From Thereva unica (taxonomy: Eukaryota > Arthropoda > Insecta > Diptera > Therevidae), in assembly GCA_949987705.1 (NCBI GenBank), contig OX465283.1:162269850-162333849 (forward strand): a stretch of 64,000 nucleotides of DNA, given 5' to 3'. Numbering within the stretch: the stretch's first letter is position 1; each line of letters opens with the position of its first letter. The translations under genes and the position numbers were made by a program. Of this stretch, positions 1 through 11,762 are shown one piece after another. The notes under the pieces were generated by a model. The model was given only the letters and a program-made list of their open reading frames with translations. It did not search any database and was not told the origin of the DNA.

Positions 1-1930
1 GGAACGCTACAAACAATGATATCCTTTTTGTACTCGGCGAAGAGTATTCCCTGAGAAATCAGTTGAGTGGAGGGGTGGAGGGGGAGGGGGTGGGGGTAAG
101 GAAGCTCAGTCTTGCATCTCACGGCGAAACAGAGGATTTAGGTGTGACAATAAGCGGATTTCGTCTACAGAGCGCCGCATGTCTACCGGCAGAGCCAGCC
201 AAGGACTTACATATCATGTTGTCGAGCCTTGGCATTTCATTGAGAGTCTTAGGGATGACACTGTTTTTTTTTTTTTTTAGTCTTGCATAAAAAGGAAGAA
301 ATTCCAGGATGACATAATAATGCGTATTCATTGGTCTTTTGTTCACTGGCAGCGGAGTAGTACACACCATCCAAGGGAGCCCCTGTGTGCTCTCAAGGAC
401 CTCATTGTCGATATTTTCGCCCAGCTCGCCGGAAAGGCGCAGTTCAATGGAACGCCGAATACAGGATATAAAAGTAAAGGAAGAAAGAACGTAATAAAAT
501 TGTTGTCGGGGAAAAAGAAAGGATACAAGTAAGGAATTTGGTGTGAAATCGATCTGATGTCAATTGATGCGTGTACGGAAAAAATTGGCTTCGGAAATTC
601 CTTTTCCTTCTTTTTTTTTGCCATTGATTCCTTTTTGCCTACCCATTTCGTCTCGCCCCATTCATCTTCAGTGTTATTGTTATTTTCACTCTGTTGCCGT
701 ATATATATAGATGGGGTTGCCGGCACCTTCACCTACAGGAATGATATCTTGACATACGGATAAATATTGACAGCTATCCAGTTTGCTTTATGGTTATTGT
801 TACGGCTTAGATTGGCTGAGCTTATTGCCAAGGAAGCTGGTTATTTGCGGAGTTATTGGATCTAATTTGGTTTTTTTTCCTCCTCTACTCTTGTCTACTA
901 TCGCTGGTATGGTGTATAGTATAAGGTAGATGACAGAGAGAGAAAGAGAAAAGGAGAGCCCATCCAAATTTTGTAGTAGCATCCCTGTGTACACCAGCTG
1001 GAGCACAAAATAGCAATTTTAGAAAACTGAGTAAAACGAATAACAATTCTTGCAGTAAGCACAGAAAGTAGCTATTCCCTGCTTTTTCTTTTTGTTTATA
1101 GCATCCCGAATGTTTGGCATATAAAATAAATGAAGTTCATAAAGTACCACCCCTGATTCCTGTTGATGGCAGTTAAATGGATATGGGTCAAATCTCGTTA
1201 GCGTAATGGGTCAAATCCCATTAGAGTAAAGAGTCTTCCGTTTCAGGGTTGTTTTTTGATTAAAGTTTGATTATTTGCTTTAAATTAGGGGTGAAATTAA
1301 TTAATTAATTATTGTAGGCGATTTGTATAGTGGACGACAGATTTAAACCGGGTAAACAGTCAACATCTAAAAAAAACATTGTTGCCCTGGTTTACTGCCG
1401 TTGCTCTAATGCATATATACTATATATACTAAAATTCCGCGGTAATGTCAACGAACTGGAAACGTTTCAGCTCTTGTGGTTGTTATTTTTTCATCTTGTC
1501 ACTCAGAAATATTTTAGTTGTAGTTGTTGTACATCTATACTAAACAAATTTTTGCCAAAACATACTCTCGATTTAGAGTCAGATTTGACAAAGTTTTTCT
1601 ACTCCGCTAAAGGACAATTCGATGAGTTTTGGAGATACATGTTTATAGTCACCCAGTTCGTATCACGTCTTTTTCTGGGCTTCATTTTCCCGAACTTCTT
1701 TAGTGTAACCACATGGAGCTCTCCAATAATACTCTCGATGACCCCCAAAACACGACCCAAAACTTATATACAACAAATCGAAGTACCCGACTCAAATAAG
1801 ATCACCCCAGATCAAGCGAGTTGAGCTTACAAGATATTAGAAATAGTGTTGAGAATTTTTTCAAATAAAGGGTTTCAATCAACTTAAAAAACTAAGATGA
1901 AGCTGTTTTATCATACTCATTCCTAGGGTT
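1..1930. other. No recognised gene
   Basis: I recognise no gene or element here. The longest open frame, 1330-1824 on the plus strand (164 residues), is AT-rich, has no motif I know and is probably chance. Short imperfect repeats of a GGGTCAAATC motif occur near 1186 and 1208. Poly-T and poly-A runs are common. Confidence 0.5.
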
Positions 1931-2040
1931 CGCTGACGTCCTGAGTCAGTATCCCGAAAAGACTCTGTTGAGATTCTTCCATCCTATCTTATCCCAGAAC
2001 CACTGACGTGTTGAGTCAGCATCTCGAAAACACACAGTTT
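1931..2040. repeat. Degenerate 70-bp direct duplication
   Basis: Two imperfect copies begin at 1931 and 2001. Both carry CTGACGT, then TGAGTCAG, then CTCGAAAA or CCCGAAAA. The spacing is exactly 70 bp, which suggests one old tandem duplication. TGAGTCAG contains an AP-1-like heptamer, but nothing else points to regulation. Confidence 0.5.
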
Positions 2041-2080
2041 ATTGAAACTCCATAGTTAATAATTGATTTTGAGCAATTGT

Positions 2081-2138
2081 CACGCAGCAGGCACGCAGCA
2101 GCCACGCAGCAATTGCGCAGCAACCACGCAGCGACACG
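2081..2138. repeat. CACGCAGCA minisatellite
   Basis: Five imperfect units of about 12 bp built on CACGCAGCAGC occur in a row. The array is short and not in a convincing coding frame. Confidence 0.75.
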
Positions 2139-2146
2139 GCAAACGG

Positions 2147-2589
2147 GACAAATTAAATTCTAAATTAAAACTGTAATCAGAAGGTTCATTAACCACAACA
2201 GAAACTAAACTAAGTCTGAAATTTAAGCTTTAAAAATGTAGTAAAAGTCTGAGGATGGTTGTCGGAATGGACCAACCTCCGTCTCTCTCACAATACACTG
2301 TAAGCTATGCTAAATATACACCCGTAAGGCGGTACCCTGCGTTTCCCGAAGAATGCTGCTCGTCAAAGGGTCGGGAGTGGCGGAGACCATGGGAATACCA
2401 CCTAGTGAAGTGCATCACTACTTACCTGCGAAAAAGCGTTCCCACCGTCATTTGGGACCAGGAGTACACTTGAGGAAGCAGAGACCGCTGGGGCGAAGCC
2501 AGAAGAGAGCTACATCGGTCGCCACATTACCTTTGTTGACTTCAGACCCTCAAATAAAATATCCCTTCCACCTGAAAAGAATCAAAAAA
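2147..2589. other. Unassigned stretch upstream of LINE fragment
   Basis: Overlapping plus-strand frames of 72 and 130 residues cover this stretch. The second runs into the LINE fragment that follows, so part of this region may be decayed LINE sequence, but I cannot align it to a known domain. Confidence 0.35.
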
Positions 2590-3125
2590 GCACACCAAAA
2601 TAATCGTACTTACGCACCTACTTGCGGCCCGTCTCGAATACATCTTGTATATCTGTGCTGGCACCACCTTGGATGGCTGGAAAAGCTTCAATCCCGCGAT
2701 ATCAAACTCATTGGCGATAGCACCCTTTTCTCCACGATCACCTAGTTTTACCGCTATAACCATAGCGACTGTTCCACTGAAATTAGAACATCCTGCCTTC
2801 AAGGTAACTTTTTTCCCTCAACACAAGACTAGCCACTTGACTCACCCAAACATGCTACAGCCCTCCTCTTCCCGCACATTACAGTTTAGTAGTTCGTTTA
2901 TACATAGAAACACTCGTTTGTGGAACTGTCTTCCGCAATTGATGTTTCCGAACTCATATAACGTCGCAGAGTTCAAACCCAAGGTTCATCGACATCTACT
3001 AACGCACCCTCCAGACCCCGAACCCATCTCTTCTCTTCTATTCTTCAGATCAAGCTTACAACTAGACTTTGCATCATGACTTGAGCGACATGACAGACAA
3101 GTGATACAAAGAGTGGCTCCTCATA
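2590..3125 (+). pseudogene. LINE 3' fragment, Jockey/CR1-like reverse transcriptase C-terminus (copy B)
   Basis: This is the 3' end of a non-LTR retrotransposon. Across shifting frames the translation matches the C-terminal region of the better copy at 56.2-57.2 kb: the YVRPVLEYILYIWAGT-like block near 2600, then a block with NTRLWNCLPQLMFPNSY near 2905-2955, then EFKPKVHRHLL near 2970. At least two frameshifts separate the blocks. The non-coding tail (ACATGACAGAC then a TACAAAGAGTGGCTCC-like motif, about 3088-3120) recurs in the other copies, which supports a shared family 3' end. The copy is 5'-truncated and inactive. Family naming below the Jockey/CR1-like level is inference. Confidence 0.75.
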
Positions 3126-3744
3126 CAACTCGAAATAGATGTGTTTTTCCTGGCTGACTATACCCTCATTTAGGGTAGAATTAACTTCAACAACAATTAA
3201 TGCAAAACTACAGACAGAAGTTTTCATTTGAAAAGTTCCGGGGTTGCGCCGGTCCCTCGTCTTCCTTATTTCTGCGGCCAGGGCCCTCTAGCGGACTTCG
3301 TCCTGGTTATAAACGGTGGGTGACACTTAGACTATACCAGCTCTACAAAAGGGATTATTAACTGCTGTGCTTGGTTTAACTACTCTTCCTTGGTTTCCAC
3401 CTCTTCATAGAAAAACAACACTTGAATTTTTGTATGAAGAGTTCGATTGAAACGACTTACTTGCTACCACCCCAAATAGACCACACCAAATAGATCTGCA
3501 TCTCTTCCTTCTGTTCCTTATTTATAACTGCTTGTTACCAATCAATTTCAAAGGTCATTTGATAATAGCTCATGAAGATATCAGTTAACTAAACACGAAA
3601 TATCTCAGAATACGTTTGAAGAAAGCTAGCCGAACAGCTAAGGAGAAGAATCTATTTGTTAATATAAACATATCAGGCTGGCTAAATAAATCTCTAAAAG
3701 CAAATCACAACAATAATCGCAAACAATACCAAAGTTTAACCCCC
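3126..3744. other. No recognised gene
   Basis: AT-rich stretch without recognisable coding or repeat structure. A GC-richer patch at 3240-3310 has no motif I can name. Confidence 0.4.
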
Positions 3745-3880
3745 CAAAAAAGCATTCATTCTAGCGAAGACACGAACGCCCTCAAATTCCTCCACAAAAA
3801 AGCTTTTATCGAAGGCACTAACCTAACGAAAATTCCCCACTCACAAAAAGCTTTCATTCTAGCGAAAACACAAACCTTAT
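3745..3880. repeat. Imperfect direct repeat with AAGCTTT-type core
   Basis: The block CATTCTAGCGAA, preceded by CAAAAA plus an AAGC start and followed by ACACRAAC, occurs near 3755 and 3852. A third AAAAAAGCTTTTATCGAAG block lies between them near 3796. The spacing is roughly 45 to 95 bp. It resembles the AAGCTTTT arrays elsewhere in the window. Confidence 0.45.
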
Positions 3881-3949
3881 TCTTCTGCTGTTAAAGTATG
3901 TGCGGCGGAATAGAAGATGTACAGTTATACTACTGCAAACGCCGTACCC

Positions 3950-4262
3950 GTCATCATATTACTTATGGAAATTCGAAAAAGTGCGGGTACAAAAACTGAT
4001 CCCTGAGGAACGCCGGCAAATAAGGTGTGAGATTTACATTCGACGTCATCCAATACTATATTGATTGAATGGTCATAAATAAACCACTCAATCCAGTTTT
4101 TAAGAATAAGGTCCAGCCAAAAGCTTGGAGTTTTAACAACATAGAAGGTGCATTAACCTCTGTCAATAGCTTTCATATGTTTAACCAGAACGGATTCGCT
4201 AAAACTATAGATGCTTTGGTTGACGTGATCTGCGATCTACATACAAGAAGATCGACAGTTGA
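3950..4262 (-). pseudogene. LINE reverse transcriptase fragment
   Basis: On the minus strand the segment near 3990-4020 translates to FAGVPQGSVFVPALF, which is the reverse transcriptase motif just before the catalytic YADD box. Upstream in the gene (4020-4260), shifted frames give a KLQAFGWT-like block that fits the preceding RT region. It aligns with the same region of the LINE at 57.1 kb and with the fragment at 63.5 kb. It has several frame breaks and no complete domain. Confidence 0.65.
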
Positions 4263-6237
4263 CCTCTAAAGCATTTGGAAGGTGGCACAAGACTTTGTTC
4301 TTTACAGTATAGATCAATTGCAAATTTCCCTCAAAACTATGAAAATTTCTAATTGAAAACCAAAACTCCGCCCAGGACAAAACAATTAAATTTGAATAAT
4401 CTCCACCCTTTCTATATTTCCCTACAATAGAAGAAATCTATGTCGAAATTGCTGAAATCTACAAATCACAATTCCCCAAAAAATTTGCATATAATTTCAA
4501 CTTTACCTCAATTGTAGCCACAGAGCATCACAGCACGCAGCCATACCCCAAAAAGGGATATCATCCCCCCGCTGCCACCAGAAAAAAAGGACTTTAATAC
4601 AAATTCCAAAAAATATCCCCACAAAAATGAAATTTGACTGCAGGACGACATCTGATGTCGTGGCATTCCTCTGTTGGCAGTAATAATGGGATATCATCTA
4701 AGAGCGTCGACATTTTGTTCTTTTGCTCCTTGAAATGGTGACGTGACTGAACTGGGGAATTATTATTCTGCATATCTTTGCACGTCTGGCCCCGGCCTTA
4801 TACTCTGTGCTGTGCTGCCATAAATTTGGTCTGTTTCGTCCGAAATACGATTCAACATAAATCAAAACAACTCCTGGAGCAAATTTGGCCGAGTGTGGTG
4901 TGCGGCGCTTCCTGTTTACCGCTCACAAATGCGGCAAAATTTATCCTGGCCGGGTGCGGTCCCTCCCCTGATATTCCCATGTAGGTACTTTGGGCCCTAC
5001 TCCTCAAATTTCACCATTTTCGGACAATTTATTGCAACATCAACAGTGAAACTTTTCGGATGACTTAGTCGTGTATTTTTATGGATGTATGCGTGTGTTA
5101 GCTTGGGCTGTACACTAGTGTGCGATTGTTAGGTATATGAATTTAAATTGGTCGAGCATTTGCCGGATTATTACCTCGACTACGGTTTACCATTTACTTT
5201 GAAGGATATACACTTCTTCCCTGGGGCCCTTTGAACGGGGGCGGCAGCGGGTGGGTGGCTTCCCTGCTCAATTATTTCTTTCCAATTTCATATCGAGGGT
5301 AATGGGGCTTATTTCGTGGAATTGAAACAATTTTTCTAGCAATCAACCTTACGTGAGACTGGAGGTCGATGAACAAATCAGTCAGATCCTGAACCAGTAA
5401 GCTTCCTTCCTCATATATATTGGCATCGTCTACATGGCTTCTTTCCGTGCAACCCCTTACGAACACCTGCCCTTAACGAGCTCCGGTTTCATAATGGTGA
5501 ATTGTGTTCCCTTAAGGGCAATCTGAGAGAGAACAAGCACGAGAACGGAGCAAGGAAAACTATAACTGGTTATTACTACCATTAATTGAGCCGGCAACCT
5601 TTGGGTATTGAATCGCTTTCCGGAAATTGTTAACGTATTTTTGATTTAGTTTCGAGTACAATTTCATTTATTTGACATAATAAATGCCAGGTGTGTCTAT
5701 TTCATATTGTTTTTACCTTTCCAGCGTGGGTAGTTACGAGAAAGTTTTTTTTATTATTGAATCGGATATTTGAGGAAAACTTATCGGAAGTAGTTTCGGT
5801 AGTAATTGAAAATTTCCGTTTCATGTTTCTCGATAAATGCTGGGTTTACGTTCCAGATTCTTGAATTGAATTTCGTATTTATTAGCTTCTAGAGTTGAAA
5901 ATAAAAAAAGCAGTTTTGAGAGTTTGTGAGAGCAGAAAAGTTCCACTCATTTAATGCATTATGTCGAAAGAGCGCAAATACATTCATAAATTTAAAATTT
6001 TTTTAGTCCCACTAGTCCTACCATCTCGGAATCAATCTCGGAAGCAATTCACTTAATTAACCCAAATCAGCAAGATCCAATCCAAAGCACCGAGATCGCG
6101 AAAGCTCTTTATATTCACAGCAAAGTTCAATCAAATTCCCCAAGCTCTCTTAAAACATATCGAAGTTTAACTAGTTTCGTATAGGTGGCGCCAAAGCTCA
6201 CATAACTTACTACACCGGTTCTTGCTCCGGATAAATC
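4263..6237. other. No recognised gene
   Basis: About 2 kb without a recognisable gene, RNA or repeat. The frames at 4503-4697, 4778-4984 and 5272-5466 are short and match no family I know. The sequence looks like ordinary AT-rich intergenic or intronic DNA. Confidence 0.4.
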
Positions 6238-6837
6238 TCACACCCGAGTCCACAACCGATGACGGCTTTGTGCTCGTAGCTTCATAGCTATACTACAAAT
6301 GATGCTTCTCATATCAGACCAGGTGATCCCTATCATTGCACTGGCGAACTGGAATAAACCCATTCTTGACTTAGAGTATGAGAGTGAGTAGTCAAAAAAG
6401 GTTAGGAAACTATCTAGTGCGCTAGAGAGTTTAATAGCGAAAAGAAAATAAGATCGGGTGAGTATGGCAGGGGCATCTACGCCCACAGACTCTTAACGCA
6501 CGTGGAAAGGTGTGAAACGAGGGAAAATGAATTACGAACTGAAATGACGGAATGGGCACGGGAGGGTTACAGGGGTTTTCCCCGTTGGTTCGGACATGAC
6601 AATTGTCCAATTGGGATACGCGAATTTGAGCAGGGACGAGATTTAACTAGAACAAGGCCACCATACTATTGATTCATCTGTGAGAATCGAACGTAGGACA
6701 GCTGCGCGTACATCTATAGCAATATTCGTGGCACTAGTCCTCATTTATTCGCAAGTATCTGCTTCTTGCTTGAGTAGAGAGCAATTTAGGTCATTCTAGT
6801 TCTTTCCTTTATCTTTAGTTTCCAGTTCAGTTTAGGC
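6238..6837 (-). other. Possible downstream part of R1/LOA-like LINE
   Basis: This lies immediately 3' of the R1/LOA-like RT fragment on the same strand, so it may hold the decayed C-terminal part of that LINE. An 82-residue frame at 6238-6486 has no diagnostic motif. A block near 6835-6870 reads in a shifted frame as VKFIGFILEPKLNW, resembling the KYLGVxLDxKLNW motif of R1/LOA elements. Confidence 0.4.
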
Positions 6838-7320
6838 TCAAGTATAAAACCTATGAACTTGACCGTCGAAGCTACATGTAGCTGTACTCCATCCAATCGG
6901 GGACAGTTGTAATTTGGCTTTTTTGTTCTTGCAGTTTACATCATCAGGGCTAGAACATAGACCATAGCCTTTGATCCATCTTTTAACGCTTTTCAGAGCT
7001 CTTTCCATAATCTCGTTTTTTACATGGAGGTATTTACCACAAACTAAAATTACTAGCTCGTCAGGATATTTGACCACTTTAGTTCCTTCTGTCTGCAGCG
7101 TTCGGAGAATTTTTTCCATTACCAGAATCCATAGCACCGAGGACTGCACTCCTGCCGTTAGGGTTCTTCTACTATCCCTCCTGGTAATTTTATAGTTCCC
7201 AAGATTCGGATGAATCTCTATGGTTTGTGGCATGATAGTATTGGTTAGTAGAGGATTATAAAATGAGTTTGTAAGAAGTGCCTCTTTTTTCTCTTGAGCC
7301 AGTACATTGTCACACTTCAA
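6838..7320 (-). pseudogene. R1/LOA-like LINE reverse transcriptase fragment
   Basis: A 160-residue open frame on the minus strand aligns with the central RT domain of R1/LOA-type elements. Visible blocks in order are GVQSSVLWILVMEKILRTL (residues about 57-75, where a GCPQGGVLSPxLW motif is expected), VVKYPDELVILVCGKYLH (about 82-99, replacing the catalytic YADDxVILV), and IMERALKSVKRWIKGYGLCS (about 104-123). The catalytic tetrapeptide YADD reads YPDE, so the first of the two adjacent aspartates is kept as D in a changed context and the second is lost. The element is inactive. It is one of two R1/LOA-like remnants in the window, the other being at 14.2-15.5 kb. Confidence 0.75.
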
Positions 7321-8096
7321 ATGAGGCGAGGTGCTTGAAGAGCTTTTTTACGAGTTTATATCTAAGATGCATTGAACTGCCTCAGAGCAGGTAAGCAAGC
7401 TAGGTCTCCACATTGTTTATTTATATATTTTACAATCTCTTCTTCTTTAAAGACTCGACGACCGGGATCCGTTCTTGGCCTCTTGAAACAAATGTGTCGC
7501 TCACTCTAAAAGCGGTGCAACTCCACACTTCAAAACACTAGAGGTTTACCCGTTTGTAGCCACATTCCCCGCTAAAAAAATCAACGCAGCTCCACTATAA
7601 TTGCACTTATAGTGAACTTCTGGAGCCACCCCATCCCCACAGCCAAAGATACGACAAAATGCGACTTCAAACCAAATCAACCTCTAATACTCTAAACTAC
7701 GGAGCCGCGCCACTCTTACATTGAACGACACAAATGTTGCTCGTTCCGTAATAATTCTTTTTTCTGGATGAGGTTATAAGCCTCATGCCAACCTTACTTG
7801 GAAGGGACTATCCCGGTCATATTAGCCTATCTTCTCTCATTGGATAGATACCAGTGGCTAGGAGATTACGGTCGCATTTCCACCACTCCGCAATAGTTAC
7901 GGCACGTGTATATTATGCTACATGTTATTCCCCCTATTCCGCTGATGACTGATCAAGAACTGCTGCCGAAAATGTTTACTATTGTTATCATGGCGACTGA
8001 TCCACTAAAATCAAAAATTGTATTACTGTTTGGAAACACAAAAGTAGCCTGCTTTGTTGACTCCTATTCCACACTACTGTCTGGAAAATAGATTGT
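7321..8096. other. No recognised gene
   Basis: I see no gene here. A 61-residue frame at 7906-8091 stops just before the MITE and has no motif I know. Confidence 0.4.
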
Positions 8097-8414
8097 AGTA
8101 GGTAATGAGTCACTTGGGCATGAGAACTATGTCATGATTGTGACGATTTAGACAAGGCCAAACTGGATTTTTTTTCTGCGATTAAGTTAAGGCTGCAGAG
8201 GCCAGAACTTTGATTATATATAAGTAAAAGATTTACTAGGCGTGTACACAGATTGATTTTAAGCAACAACCCGTTTGTAAAACAGTATTCTGCCATCAGT
8301 TCAGGGGTTTGTTTGTCTTTACTTTCGATGTTATGAAATTTTAGTTCTCAGCAACCTCAAGTGAGTAGTCGTCAATTGTCGCAGTTCCCATGCCCAAGTG
8401 ACCCATTACCTACT
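8097..8414. mobile_element. MITE with about 50-bp terminal inverted repeats (AGTAGGTAATG family)
   Basis: The element begins AGTAGGTAATGAGTCACTTG and ends with the reverse complement of AGTAGGTAATGGGTCACTTG. The inverted repeats extend about 50 bp with a few mismatches (through GGGCATGRGAACT and beyond). The total length is 318 bp with no coding capacity, so it is a non-autonomous DNA transposon. I see no clear target duplication: the left flank ends GATTGT and the right flank begins GATTTT. Isolated ends with the same terminal sequence lie at 27638 and 30467. Confidence 0.8.
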
Positions 8415-9990
8415 GATTTTATATAGAAGTGTGCGACTGAAGAACCTTCTCCCACAGTCAGTATCTCCAAATTTTTACACTATATTAGAGATTAAATTCA
8501 AGGTTCATGTTAATTCTCTTGAAAACCATCTTTTATCCTTCTAACAAAGTTAATTACTCGCCATTGGACTATGACCTTAACTACATGATCAACCAGTAGT
8601 AGTAAAGGTAGTTTCCAAACTTAGTTATCATGTATAAACAAACAGCAGCTGTTCTGGAGTACTTATATCTTCCAAAAAAGATGAAGTAACACGAAAACCC
8701 TATTAAAAAGTCGGTAGGGTGGGTTGAACGACTCATCGAAAACGCAACACCAATTTACAATATTTACCAAACCGCAATTTGTAATTTAATACAAAATAAG
8801 GTGCCTAAGCGAGTTCTGAAAACACAATTAACATTCCATCGTTGTACCTGTAAATTTCCCATTTCCCAGAAAAGCCTCGGAAAATGTGCTTTGACATGTT
8901 ACTGATAAATTTTAAGTAAATGCGAATTCTTTGAAAATTTATATTTTAATCTTGCCAACGAAGACGAGTTCCCCCGGGATACAAAGAATCACTTAGCAAC
9001 TTTTTCCATGTTCACGAATTCGAATTATCGAAATACCTGGCCTAAATATAAAATCCAAAAGATACCAAGAAATGCCTACCTATCTCATAAGAAACCAATC
9101 ATATTCCGTGTCACTTGCTTAAATTTCCACCCAGTTTCTTTGAATTGCTGAATCCTTGTTATATGGCAGCGAAAAGAATAAAAGGAAAAAATGAAGTAAA
9201 ATACGCAAGGATCATCACCTTATGTCAACAGGATTGGTTAAAACGGCTGCATTAGTGGAGGAAATTCATTTGTTTTGTTGCGAGAGCAGGTAATGAAAAA
9301 TTTAAACGCGCTAAAATATGTACCCTTTTAACCTCATTGCACTCGATGATAATAAAATTTGAAATTCATATTTTATTTTTGTAGTAGCAGAGAAAGAGAG
9401 AGAAAGGATATAATTAATTTATTACACAGGATGGAGTTTGATAACAAAATTTAATGTTTGCAATCACTGGGACATATGGGGCTATTGGTCTGTATAGATG
9501 TGCACCACTGGTACATACAATGCTACCTTAAACGCATTTATTTAATATCATGCATTCATAATTAATTATGTTATAAAAGAGGATAATCAAATTTCCGAAA
9601 TAATTGCGATTCAATTTGCATTAAACTTACATTGTGCAATATAACTAGCCAATTAGCCCACCAAAAAGTTTGTTACTGCACTAAAAGCTATTTGGAAATT
9701 TCCGGTAGCATAACTTAGTTATTTGATGATCACATGATTAGCTATTATTAAAGGATGCTCGTGGTTATTGTAAACAAGGTTTTTTCGGTAATTGGTTAAT
9801 ATTTTATATGAGAGCAGGACTTCCATTGTACTGTTACCAATGTTATGGTCATATGTTTCATATGCATATCATAGAACAGGTGTTCTGTACAAATAAAATG
9901 GAAAGACAAATTACAGATGCTAGTGTCCTCATGAGGTTTTTTGTAATCGGCCCCAGCTAATACAATGGCCACAAATGCTGCGAGGGTTCT
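8415..9990. other. No recognised gene
   Basis: AT-rich stretch of about 1.6 kb with no usable open frame and no element I can name. Confidence 0.45.
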
Positions 9991-9995
9991 AAACC

Positions 9996-10548
9996 AGCCG
10001 AAAACAAAAGCTTTGAGTGCTTTTCGAAACGAAAGCTTTCAAGCTTGTCGAAACAATACAGAAACAAAAGCTTTTAATAATTCCGAAAAGCTTTTTAGTT
10101 GGTTGAAGCATATTGCAAACAAAAGCTTTTAAGCTTTTTGGAAAGCTTTTAAGTTCTTCAAAACGCAAAAATTTCGAAAAGCTCTAATTCTTTTTCGAAA
10201 TAAAAGCTTTTAAAAAGCTTTAAACTTGATCGAAACACAAGCTTTTGAAAAGTTTTTAAGTTGTTAGCTTTCAAGCTTGTCGAAACAACACAGAAACAAA
10301 AGCTTTTAATAATTTCGAAAAGCTTTTAATTTGGTTGAAGATACATGCAAACAAAAGATTTTAGGCTTTTCGGAAAGCTTTTAAGTTTTTCGGAAAGCTT
10401 TTAAGATATTCGAAACAACACGAAACCAAAAACTTTCGAAACACTTTTAAGTTCTTCAAAACGCAAAAATATCGAAAAATTTTAAATTTTTTTGCAATAA
10501 AAGCTTTTAAAAAGCCGAAACACAAGCTTTTGAAAAGCTTTTACGTTA
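9996..10548. repeat. AAGCTTTT-rich satellite-like array, period about 232 bp
   Basis: The palindrome AAAAGCTTTT and close variants recur every 20-40 bp. There is also a higher-order unit: the block AGCTTTCAAGCTTGTCGAAA starts at 10034 and again at 10266, and much of the following 230 bp aligns, including a TTCTTCAAAACGCAAAAAT block in both copies. The second unit has an extra 30-40 bp. No coding potential is seen. Confidence 0.8.
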
Positions 10549-10859
10549 TTAACAACGTCACAACTTGAAAACCGTAGAAGTAGATTGAGCGTGAGAGGTC
10601 CCCAGCACGCCAATATCGCCATGCATTTCCTTTCAATTGCAGGATGCAGGTGAAGTAGTTTAGCATCATGCGCCCAAACTTGAAATAACTACAACAAGCA
10701 TAGACCACGTGACCTTATATTGTTGCCTAACTCTAATCAAATACGTGGCCCAAAGCTTTCTTTCTGTGTGGTTTCGCAAGTTCAGAGAAACGTTGGAAAG
10801 ACACGAGAAAGCATACCAGAGACTCCATTATTGATTGCTGGACACTACACCCTCAGCAT
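10549..10859. other. No recognised gene
   Basis: A spacer between two AAGCTTTT clusters. The plus-strand frame 10720-11055 runs through it into the next cluster and is probably chance. Confidence 0.4.
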
Positions 10860-11010
10860 CAGCTGGAATTCGTTTTGTGAAGTCGACTTTTCGAAAATCT
10901 TAAAGCTTTTGATTTCGTGTTGTTTCGAACAGCTTAAAGGCTTTTCAAAGAGCTTTCGAGCTTTTGTTTTCGCAAAGCTTCAAAGCTTTTGTTTATTCCA
11001 AGCTTCAAAG
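10860..11010. repeat. Second AAGCTTTT cluster
   Basis: The motifs CTTAAAGCTTTTGATTTCG, AAAGGCTTTTC, GAGCTTTTGTTTTCG and CTTCAAAGCTTTTGTTT follow each other. These read as the reverse complement of blocks in the 10.0-10.5 kb array (CGAAA, AAAAGCTTTAAG), so this looks like an inverted partial copy of that array. Confidence 0.65.
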
Positions 11011-11084
11011 TTTTTGTTTGATATTTTCTGGCTGGTTATGATGCAAAGAAGATGAATCTATTCCTCATGTCGTTTATCACTGCA

Positions 11085-11495
11085 AGTCGATAGTGATTTT
11101 CTTTTCCTCCCAAGCTCTTGGGTTTTTCTTTTTCTACCTACCACCAGCAGATGTTTATCGCCAACCTAGTCATTCCAATCTCATTCTCTCTTATTCTCTC
11201 CACCTGCAACTCCCCCTTTCACGCACTCGACAAGATATGAATTCGTTTGTAAATAGAACAACTCGACTGTGGAATAATCTCTCGCAGTCAGTTTTTCCGA
11301 GCTCCTACAACATCCAAGAGTTCAAACGCAGGGTTCATCACCACCTTCTTCAATACCCCCCCGTACCTTTATGATCCTTAACCTATTCCCCCACCCTCCC
11401 TCCCGTACTAAGCTTACTGCTAGACATTGCACCAAGACATGACAAATGACATGACGGACTGGTAGTACAAAGGGTGACTCCTGAGCTTAGCACTG
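11085..11495 (+). pseudogene. LINE 3' fragment, Jockey/CR1-like (copy C)
   Basis: A 93-residue plus-strand frame (11093-11374) carries RTTRLWNNLSQSVFPSSYN, QEFKRRVHHHLLQ and the preceding PLSRTRQDMNSFVN block. It aligns residue by residue with the C-terminus of the LINE at 56.2 kb. The coding end is followed by the family tail (CTAAGCTTACTGCTAGACAT, then a block with GTAGTACAAAGGGTGACTCC) to about 11495. The copy is 5'-truncated next to the AAGCTTTT cluster. The start codon of the open frame is not meaningful. Confidence 0.8.
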
Positions 11496-11762
11496 CCACA
11501 TAAAACAAAAATCTCTTTGCTGTTCCTAACCTTACGTATTCATTTCCAGAAACTTCCCTTCCTTCCTACTCTTCTGCCAGCTCTTTCAGTCATTAGTGAT
11601 GAAGCTATCTTTGGTTCCATTGTAGAAGACAGCGCTTTGTCGTCGCATACATACCGCATGTAAACGTTAGCGTTCCTTTATTTCCTTTCAACTAATGCAG
11701 CGCTGAACAATAGCACCACACGAGCTTCTGATAATTCTAGAGACCTTTTATCCTCTTTGTCA
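11496..11762. other. No recognised gene
   Basis: A short spacer in which I see nothing. Confidence 0.4.

Noticed and set aside
1186..1226. tRNA T-arm-like GGTCAAATCCC motif
   Set aside because: No matching acceptor, D-arm or anticodon arm could be folded around it. I found no convincing tRNA gene in the window.
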